Shown here: positions 1 to 5,082 of the stretch, in pieces
How the letters are laid out: each line of letters begins with the position of its first letter
Numbering within the stretch: the first letter of the stretch is position 1
Source: CAZQQN01 sp964595485
GTDB lineage: Bacteria; Bacteroidota; Bacteroidia; CAILMK01; CAYYUA01
DNA length: 5,082 nt
Direction: 5' to 3'
NCBI GenBank assembly: GCA_964595485.1
Contig: CAZQQN010000074.1
Coordinates: forward strand, 1-5,082
Notes under the pieces: model-generated
What the model saw: only the letters and a program-made list of their open reading frames with translations
Told to the model about the DNA's origin: nothing
Databases searched by the model: none
Made by a program: the position numbers and the translations under genes

Positions 1-54
1 GTGGATGGCAAAGGCCACGAGCTGGAGCAGGAGGTGAAGGTGTTGGGGGAGTGA
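1..54 (+). CDS. Possible 3' tail of a plus-strand gene (partial)
   Basis: Frame 1 is open from the first base to TGA at 52-54 and encodes 17 residues, VDGKGHELEQEVKVLGE. The composition is charged and plausible for a protein C-terminus. The stretch is 33 of 54 G or C and G-rich on the plus strand, clearly different from the AT-rich sequence that follows, which fits a coding-to-noncoding boundary. The gene would converge on the minus-strand operon. Seventeen residues are too few to assign a family, and the frame could be open by chance. Confidence 0.35.
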   Translation: MDGKGHELEQEVKVLGE

Positions 55-570
55 GTAGCTATCACTACCTGTTGGCAATCCTCAACCAAAACCAGCATCA
101 GTTAAACTCCCTTACCAGATGTCTGATTTTTAATCAGTCTTCAAGCGCGTCATTGATGGCAATATGATGCCCATCGGTCAACCCATTGGCAATCAAATCG
201 GCAAAATTCAGCAAAAAGTAAAATTTATAGGAATAGTCGACCCTCCTTTTTACCGCCTCTTGTAAATTGAAGGGCCTGATACCGGAAATAAACTGACACG
301 GTTGTAGTCTTTACTCATCATAATGCCAATGACTGAGAAACTAAGTTGACTTTCAGGATTTTCAAATTTTAGTTTAAGGACATAAAAACCCGATTAATAT
401 AGAAATCTTGCGTTCCGGGTATTATTAACGAATCAAGTTAGTTGACCTTCGGCTTATTAACACCCTGTTATAGCTATATATGACGCATACATGGGTAAAG
501 GTTATATGAGTTATTGCTGTCGATTGTCTTGGTCTTTGGCTAGCGGCTGGAGCAAGTTAAATGCTTTTTT
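55..570. other. Spacer between the operon end and the left-edge gene
   Basis: This stretch of about 516 bases is AT-rich and holds no intact gene with a credible start. The possible decayed minus-strand remnant lies in its left half. A perfect 10-base palindrome, TATAGCTATA, lies at 469-478. No tRNA, CRISPR repeat, insertion-sequence end or strong rho-independent terminator is visible. The 130 bases just after the metallopeptidase stop (441-570) hold nothing I can name. Confidence 0.6.
134..437 (-). pseudogene. Possible decayed gene remnant, unidentified, in three frames
   Basis: Three short open stretches overlap in successive minus-strand frames: 369-437 (22 codons, containing PGTQDFYINRVFMS), 250-393 (47 codons, containing YVLKLKFENPESQLSFSVIG) and 134-310 (58 codons, containing VDYSYKFYFLLNFADLIANG and ending INDALED then TGA). 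Joined by two frame changes, near 370-390 and near 270-300, they give roughly 95 residues of protein-like composition. None has a credible start codon. I do not recognise the family. Decay by small indels would explain the pattern, but short open stretches also arise by chance in AT-rich DNA, so this is tentative. Confidence 0.33.
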
Positions 571-1329
571 TCAATATTGCCAATCTTCATGCGCAAGCGG
601 AGATTCATTCAACTTGTCTCTTCGCAGTCGCCAATCAGGCATGAAATGATCCATTAGTTCCCGGAAGCGTTCTGTGTGGTGTCTTTCAAATAAGTGGGTC
701 ATTTCATGAACCAATATATACTCGAGGCATTCCACCGGCTTTTTAGCCAATTCAAGATTAAGCCAAATACGCTTGGCTTCGATGTTACAACTTCCCCAAC
801 GGGTTTTCATGATGCGAACCTTAACCTCGTTGATATTAAGCCCCATTATTTGCTCCCATTTGGCAAGCATGTCCGGGATTTCAGCTTTTAATTGTTGCCT
901 GTACCATTTTCGAAGGATTGCCTTTTTCTTTTCATGGTTTGCACCGGGTCTGACCTTAAGCGTCATCGTCTTGTTATTAATAAGCCGAATGCCTTGAGGC
1001 TCATAGGTTTCAATAACATCCAGGCGATACCGTTGGCCTTTGAAGTAGTGAGTTTCGCCCGAAACCATTTCCCGCTCAGACTGTCGCTGCTGTTCCAAAA
1101 AGTTTTTTTGCTGTCTGCGAACCCAGGGAAGGCGAGAGATGACCGCAAGACGTACTGCCTCATTGTCATATCGCAAGGGAGCAGCAGCACGGACCCTGCC
1201 ATTGGGTGGATAGACTCCGATATGAAGGTTCTTAATGTCCTTTCTGACAACCTCTACAAGGATATCCCTGATTTGAATGTAATGGGTTTCAGTACTCATG
1301 CTGGCTTTTGACGATTTCAAAGATTTCAT
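571..1329 (-). CDS. YgjP/DUF45-type zinc metallopeptidase (often annotated M48 family)
   Basis: This 252-residue protein matches the YgjP-like (DUF45) metallopeptidase family in order and size. The N-terminal half is a beta-rich region (IQIRDILVEVVRK, LHIGVYPPNGRVRAAAP) followed by LPWVRRQQ. A conserved KWYRQQL helix is at about 141-147 and the family motif TRWGSC at 176-181. The zinc site is HEMTH (H208, E209, H212), with H218 in ERHH as the expected third ligand at the usual spacing, followed by F222 and PDW (231-233). No signal peptide or membrane segment is evident, so it is probably cytoplasmic. The first ATG (1327-1329) overlaps hsdR by 41 bases; a second ATG at residue 11 (1297-1299, MSTETHYIQ) would overlap by 11. 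Either implies coupling to hsdR. Such peptidases commonly neighbour type I restriction genes, but their substrate there is unknown to me. No clear terminator follows the stop. Confidence 0.93.
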   Translation of the reverse strand: MKSLKSSKASMSTETHYIQIRDILVEVVRKDIKNLHIGVYPPNGRVRAAAPLRYDNEAVRLAVISRLPWVRRQQKNFLEQQRQSEREMVSGETHYFKGQRYRLDVIETYEPQGIRLINNKTMTLKVRPGANHEKKKAILRKWYRQQLKAEIPDMLAKWEQIMGLNINEVKVRIMKTRWGSCNIEAKRIWLNLELAKKPVECLEYILVHEMTHLFERHHTERFRELMDHFMPDWRLRRDKLNESPLAHEDWQY

Positions 1330-4300
1330 TCACCAAACCCTCATCTACGCCTATTACCGATTTAATCGCTATTTCTACTTCTTTTTCCTTAAATCTATTA
1401 TCCCGCCATCCAGCTTTTTTGACGTTTTTAATAGCCCGGTCCAATTCCTTTGCTTTTTCTGCCTTTAAATCGTTTCCTTCGGTATCCCCATAAGGCATTT
1501 GGGGATCAGCAACCTCACTGGTCCCTTCCATATTTCCAAGGTTATCGTACAATGCCCGAAGAGCAGGCGTGTTAATCCCTTCCGGATAGGATGTTTCTGT
1601 TTCAGGATTTTTGGTTTGCTTCGCTAATCTCATGATCTCCTGCAAGTAATTTTGGTAATCAATCGCTTCTTGTCTTCGCCTTTCTACCAAATCATCCAGC
1701 AATTGCGACATTTTTTCATAATACTTGGGATTCACAGGCGTTTCATCAATGATAACCTTTCTTACGTTGCTCTCTATGGTTTCGGCCATGGTTTCCTTAT
1801 TCTGTTTAACATTTTCAGGAAGCGCTTCCAGTCCTTCTTCGCCCTTTTCAACGACCAAATCCACAAGGGTCATTTCATCGAATGTGGTGAGCGTTTCGCT
1901 TTCCTCGGCCCGGATATAGGTGTCCAACAAATGCCGCATGGCTGGCTCATACATCTTCATGTCTACATAATCTCCGCTGGCCAACTTGACCTCCTCGCGA
2001 ATTTTCTCGAAATCCTCCACCTCTTTTTTAATCTGCTGAGCTTCTTCCTGAGTATAACCTGCTTCCGTCATTTCATTGGCAAGGTTGCTGTAAGCCCTTA
2101 CATAAGCGGAAGTGAGTTTGTATAGCTCCAGCCGTTTGGGCTCATTGTCTTTTTGAACTTCTGGCTGGTCACTTGGCCCTACAAAATACCGGATAAACTG
2201 CTCGCTTTTATAGGGCGGTTCGACCGGTTCACATAAGGCTTTTATGGACTCCCTCACCTCTTCTAATCGTTCTCTGCCTTGCTTGAGACGGTCTTTCAAT
2301 AAGCCATCGACATCTTCTTTATCATAACCTTCAAAGGCTTCCCCGGTGTAATCTTTAATTGATTTTTCAAGGGATTTAAAAAGGTCCATGTAATCTATGA
2401 TGTAACCGTATTCCTTGTCTTCGGTGTGGGGCCTGTTTACACGACAGATAGCCTGGAAAAGGCCATGATCCCGCATCCTTTTATCGATGTAAAGATAGGT
2501 AGCCGGTGGCGCATCAAAACCGGTAAGGAGTTTATCAACCACGATCAACAGCTTCATTTGCCCGGGCTCTTCTATAAAGCGCCTTTTTATTTCCTTTTCA
2601 AACTGTTCGGTTTTATACATTGCTGTATCTTCATGCTCATCAAAATGGTATGCCAACATCTTCCGGTATACATCATACTTTTTAAGTTTCTCTGTCTGTC
2701 CTTCTCCGGTTTCCTCGCCTTTGATTTCGCTTGGATTGGGATTATAAGAGGTAATTATGGCACAACGATCAGCCAATTCGGTTTTTTGAAACATTTCATA
2801 GACCTGGCAAGCCGCATAGACACTGCTGGTTACAAGCATGGCATTGCCGTGCCCGCTTTTCAGCCGATCCCGAGTTTCCATGTCCATTAAAATGTCCGAA
2901 ACGATTTTATTGAGGCGATCCCGCGAACTCAATACCTTTTGCAAAGTGCCCCACCGCTTCTTGACCTGAGCCTTTCCGAGGTCCGATAGCCCTTTGGTCT
3001 TGTGCTCGAACCATTTGTCAATCTTTTCCTGGGAAGTAAGGCTTTGATCAATATCCCGGGCTTCATATTGCAAATCCAGGATCACCTCATCTTCTACCGC
3101 TTCATCAAACTTGTAGGTATGGATATAGGGTCCAAACACCTCTATACTTTTCCGTTTATCCTCCTTAAGCAGGGGAGTACCGGTAAAACCAATGAACATG
3201 GCATTCGGCAGGAAGCTCTTCATTGCCTCATGCAATTTGCCGGATTGCGTTCGGTGACATTCGTCCACAAATACGAATATTTCCCCTTTGGCCTGAAAAT
3301 TTTTGGGCATCTGGGACTGGATCTCCCTGATGTATTCATTCACATCTTTATCACTCAAGTTGTCGCTTGAACCAAACTTGTGGACCAAGGAACAAATAAG
3401 CCATTCCTCGTTTTTGTTTAAGGTTTGTACAAGGTCAGCCCCGCTCTTGGTCCGGTAAACATCCTCATTAACACCCTTGAAAACTTTTTCGATCTGTTCA
3501 TCCAGTTCCCTGCGGTCTGTTATAAGCAATACCCTGGCGTTTTCCACCTTTTCCCGGAGCCACTTGGCCAGCCAGACCATGGTCAAAGATTTTCCACTAC
3601 CCTGCGTATGCCAAATGATACCACTTTCTCGCTTGGCCACCCGTTCCTGGGCTGCTTTGACGCCAAAATATTGGTTATGCCGACAGATCTTCTTCGTACC
3701 TGCATCAAAAACCACAAAATCGTGAACCAATTCCAGCAATCGCCTCTTTGAAGCAATCTGGGCCAGTTCTTGCAAGAGTGGATTGTCACCGGCTTCCTTG
3801 TTTTGATAGGCTTCTTTCCAGCGGTACCAGTATTTTTCCGGGGTTTGAATGACGCCATAGCGAACACCTTCCGTGTCATTCCCGGCCATTAAAAGCTGAA
3901 CGGTGGCGTAAAAGGGTTCTATAAATTCGGACTTTTGGTTATCCAAATGTTGATGGATGCCCTTGGTAACGGATACCGTGGACCGCTTCAGCTCCAGGAC
4001 TCCCATGGCAATACCATTGACATACAGTCCTATATCAGGCCGCTTTTTGTGTACGCCTTCTATCGTTACTTCTTCAGCAAAAGCAAAATCATTGTTTTCA
4101 GGACGCTTCCAGTCAATTAAATGAACGGTCTTATTGGGCTCATCAATTTCTTGTTTTACCTTAACGCCATAACGAAGGAGGTTGTAAAATTCCTGATTGG
4201 CATAGTACAACGTCTTACTGCCGGTAATGGTCTTGGCCTGGTCAATTCCCCGAAATACTTTGCCGACTAACTTTTCGGAGTATCCTTGCTTTAGCAACCA

Positions 4301-4441
4301 TTGCCTGAGTAATGCTTCTTCAACATTGCTGTTGCCTTCCCTGTCCTTCCAATTACCCAAGTCCCGGTAGCCAAGCGAATCTTTTAGGAAAGCTTTAACG
4401 TTTTCCTGGGTTTGCCTTTCTTTTTCACCTATTTGTGCCAT
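1289..4441 (-). CDS. hsdR: Type I restriction enzyme, R subunit (endonuclease and DNA translocase)
   Basis: This complete 1050-residue protein is of normal length for HsdR. It would join HsdM and HsdS to form the restriction complex, which translocates unmethylated DNA using ATP and cuts at a distance from its site. The N-terminal nuclease has the PD-(D/E)xK core: D136 in KRPDIGLY and E150-x-K152 in VLELK. A Q-like element is at HNQYFG (255-260). The SF2 motor follows: Walker A HTQGSGKS (278-285, K284), motif Ia around LLITDRRELDEQ (305-316), DECH box (393-396), motif III FTGTP (419-423), motif V LLTGFDAP (638-645) and motif VI QAICRVNR (663-670). The charged, helical C-terminus (about 700-1050) fits the DUF3387-like region thought to dock on the methylase core. 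No key residue is missing and no frameshift is seen, so the subunit looks functional. ATG at 4439-4441 begins MAQIGEKERQTQ, a plausible N-terminus. The 3' end overlaps the metallopeptidase gene. Confidence 0.97.
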   Translation of the reverse strand: MAQIGEKERQTQENVKAFLKDSLGYRDLGNWKDREGNSNVEEALLRQWLLKQGYSEKLVGKVFRGIDQAKTITGSKTLYYANQEFYNLLRYGVKVKQEIDEPNKTVHLIDWKRPENNDFAFAEEVTIEGVHKKRPDIGLYVNGIAMGVLELKRSTVSVTKGIHQHLDNQKSEFIEPFYATVQLLMAGNDTEGVRYGVIQTPEKYWYRWKEAYQNKEAGDNPLLQELAQIASKRRLLELVHDFVVFDAGTKKICRHNQYFGVKAAQERVAKRESGIIWHTQGSGKSLTMVWLAKWLREKVENARVLLITDRRELDEQIEKVFKGVNEDVYRTKSGADLVQTLNKNEEWLICSLVHKFGSSDNLSDKDVNEYIREIQSQMPKNFQAKGEIFVFVDECHRTQSGKLHEAMKSFLPNAMFIGFTGTPLLKEDKRKSIEVFGPYIHTYKFDEAVEDEVILDLQYEARDIDQSLTSQEKIDKWFEHKTKGLSDLGKAQVKKRWGTLQKVLSSRDRLNKIVSDILMDMETRDRLKSGHGNAMLVTSSVYAACQVYEMFQKTELADRCAIITSYNPNPSEIKGEETGEGQTEKLKKYDVYRKMLAYHFDEHEDTAMYKTEQFEKEIKRRFIEEPGQMKLLIVVDKLLTGFDAPPATYLYIDKRMRDHGLFQAICRVNRPHTEDKEYGYIIDYMDLFKSLEKSIKDYTGEAFEGYDKEDVDGLLKDRLKQGRERLEEVRESIKALCEPVEPPYKSEQFIRYFVGPSDQPEVQKDNEPKRLELYKLTSAYVRAYSNLANEMTEAGYTQEEAQQIKKEVEDFEKIREEVKLASGDYVDMKMYEPAMRHLLDTYIRAEESETLTTFDEMTLVDLVVEKGEEGLEALPENVKQNKETMAETIESNVRKVIIDETPVNPKYYEKMSQLLDDLVERRRQEAIDYQNYLQEIMRLAKQTKNPETETSYPEGINTPALRALYDNLGNMEGTSEVADPQMPYGDTEGNDLKAEKAKELDRAIKNVKKAGWRDNRFKEKEVEIAIKSVIGVDEGLVNEIFEIVKSQHEY

Positions 4442-4469
4442 GGAAGCGTGTTTACTTTTAAAATATCAA
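4442..4469 (-). promoter_or_regulatory. Short spacer before hsdR, weak translation signals
   Basis: Only 28 bases separate the stop of the ATP-binding protein gene from the hsdR ATG. The stretch is AT-rich (TTGATATTTTAAAAG on the coding strand) and ends in ACACGCTTCC just before the ATG. I see no Shine-Dalgarno box, which is common in Bacteroidota, and no recognisable promoter or terminator. Co-transcription of the two genes is the simplest reading. Confidence 0.5.
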
Positions 4470-5082
4470 TTAATCCCCATTTCCCATAAGCTCTTGCTTC
4501 AAAGCCTTTCCTTTTTCTGTCAACCGGTATTTTTGCTTGCTGCTTTGCGGTTTGTCCGGTATGGTCATTTCAATAAGGCCTTCTTCAAGAGCGGGTTTTA
4601 AGTATTGATCGTTAAAATGATCTCTATGCTTAATCCCTATTAAAGACTGAATTTCTGACCTTTTCATTTTCCCATTGATAACCTTTAGAAGCTTTTGTAT
4701 CTCCTGAAGTACTTGCCCGGTACTTGCCCGGTACTTGCCCGGTACTTGTTCAGTACTTGTACGGTCTTTCTCTTTGACTTCGTCAGTGTCCGGGCCAGAC
4801 TTGGTCACTACTTGGTCACTACTTGCCCGGGACTTGCCCAGGTTACTTTTTTGTTCTTCCAGCCATTCGGGATGAACCGGTAAAACCGTTAAAAAGTAAG
4901 TGCATTGTTCATCAGTTTCCAGCGTTGGTTCAGGAGAACCGTTGGCCTCCATGGCATTACGCATGGTTGGTATGCCTGTACCACGGCCTTCTGTCAGGTG
5001 CAGCTCTTTCAAGAAATCACCGACCCTCCGGTTGCGATAATCACGCGCTACAATGCGCTTATTTTCTGCCAGGATCTGTTGA
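4470..5082 (-). CDS. RecG-like / AlbA_2-type ATP-binding protein, C-terminal part (5' end outside window)
   Basis: The reading frame is open to the right edge, so only the last 203 residues are seen. A TTG at 5010-5012 is in frame, but coding-like sequence (YRNRRVGDFL) continues upstream of it, so I do not accept it as the start. Visible residues about 14-70 carry NRRVGDFL, EGRGTGIP, NGSPEP and YFLTVLPVHP, the signature of the GHKL-like ATPase half (HATPase_c_4) of proteins annotated as AlbA_2-domain or RecG-like transcriptional regulators. EGRGTG would be the glycine-rich nucleotide-binding loop. Residues about 84-127 form a linker of four 11-residue repeats. Residues about 136-195 (KRSEIQSLIG, ALEEGLIEMT, KYRLTEKG) look like the winged-helix domain shared with Fic-protein C-termini. 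The N-terminal AlbA_2 domain would lie outside. Such genes often sit inside type I restriction operons, and hsdR follows after 28 bases. The family's molecular role is poorly defined; regulation of the operon is an inference. Confidence 0.88.
   Translation of the reverse strand, partial: QQILAENKRIVARDYRNRRVGDFLKELHLTEGRGTGIPTMRNAMEANGSPEPTLETDEQCTYFLTVLPVHPEWLEEQKSNLGKSRASSDQVVTKSGPDTDEVKEKDRTSTEQVPGKYRASTGQVLQEIQKLLKVINGKMKRSEIQSLIGIKHRDHFNDQYLKPALEEGLIEMTIPDKPQSSKQKYRLTEKGKALKQELMGNGD
4701..4843 (-). repeat. 11-bp tandem repeat inside the ATPase gene, about 13 units
   Basis: On the plus strand the unit is CTTGCCCGGTA. Three perfect copies run from 4712 to 4744. Degenerate copies flank them, including CTTGTTCAGTA (4745-4755), two copies of CTTGGTCACTA (4800-4821), CTTGCCCGGGA (4822-4832) and CTTGCCCAGGT (4833-4843); units at 4767-4799 are most diverged. 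Read on the coding strand, three units give one 11-residue repeat. Four such protein repeats are seen: SRASSDQVVTK, SGPDTDEVKEK, DRTSTEQVPGK and YRASTGQVLQE. The 11-base and 33-base periods are therefore nested. The encoded linker is hydrophilic, rich in S, T, Q and charged residues, and probably flexible. It joins the ATPase part to the winged helix. Confidence 0.93.

Noticed and set aside
123..137. Perfect 6-bp stem with 3-base loop, CTGATT-TTT-AATCAG, between the left-edge tail and the operon side
   Set aside because: The stem is short and AT-rich and no T-tract follows on either strand, so I do not call it a terminator.
469..478. Palindrome TATAGCTATA as an operator
   Set aside because: A 10-base AT-rich palindrome is expected by chance, and no promoter or regulated start lies next to it.
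963..1250. Second minus-strand open frame inside the metallopeptidase gene
   Set aside because: It is out of frame with a well-supported conserved protein and shows no domain.
1652..2125. Long plus-strand open frame opposite hsdR (157 codons), and others at 2426-2890, 3002-3370 and 3425-3751
   Set aside because: They are antisense to an intact hsdR, with hydrophobic, phenylalanine- and histidine-rich translations typical of reverse-strand shadows.
4701..4843. Repeat array as CRISPR or iteron origin
   Set aside because: The units are contiguous without spacers, lie inside an intact frame and match the protein's own repeat, and no replication gene is present.
4695..4883. Plus-strand 62-codon frame across the 11-bp repeat
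   Set aside because: It is open only because the repeat lacks stop codons; it is antisense to the ATPase gene and begins and ends without supporting signals.

Overview
The window reads as part of a defence locus, most likely chromosomal, from a bacterium of the Bacteroidota type. The lineage is inferred from moderate GC by eye, lysine- and glutamate-rich proteins, start codons without convincing Shine-Dalgarno boxes, and the general look of the proteins. No marker gene fixes the taxon.

Three genes lie head to tail on the minus strand, and transcription enters from the right edge. First (4470-5082, truncated at the window edge) is the C-terminal part of a RecG-like / AlbA_2-type ATP-binding protein: the end of a GHKL-like ATPase fold, a repetitive linker, and a winged-helix domain of the kind also found at the C-terminus of Fic proteins. 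After 28 bases comes a complete type I restriction enzyme R subunit, hsdR (1289-4441), with an intact PD-(D/E)xK nuclease, all main SF2 helicase motifs and the usual C-terminal region. Its last codons overlap a YgjP/DUF45-type zinc metallopeptidase (571-1329) with an intact HExxH site. The hsdM and hsdS partners are not in the window and would be expected beyond base 5082. The tight spacing suggests one operon coupling the restriction motor to two accessory proteins.

The left 570 bases hold no convincing intact gene. Bases 1-54 may be the 3' tail of a plus-strand gene converging on the operon. Bases 134-437 hold three short open stretches in three minus-strand frames that can be joined into one protein-like sequence, possibly a decayed gene. 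No strong terminator is visible after the metallopeptidase gene.

The most interesting signal is an 11-base tandem repeat (consensus on the coding strand TACCGGGCAAG) inside the ATPase gene at 4701-4843. Because 11 is not a multiple of 3, three DNA units encode one 11-residue protein repeat. Gain or loss of a single unit would shift the frame and remove the winged-helix domain, which makes this a candidate phase-variation tract.
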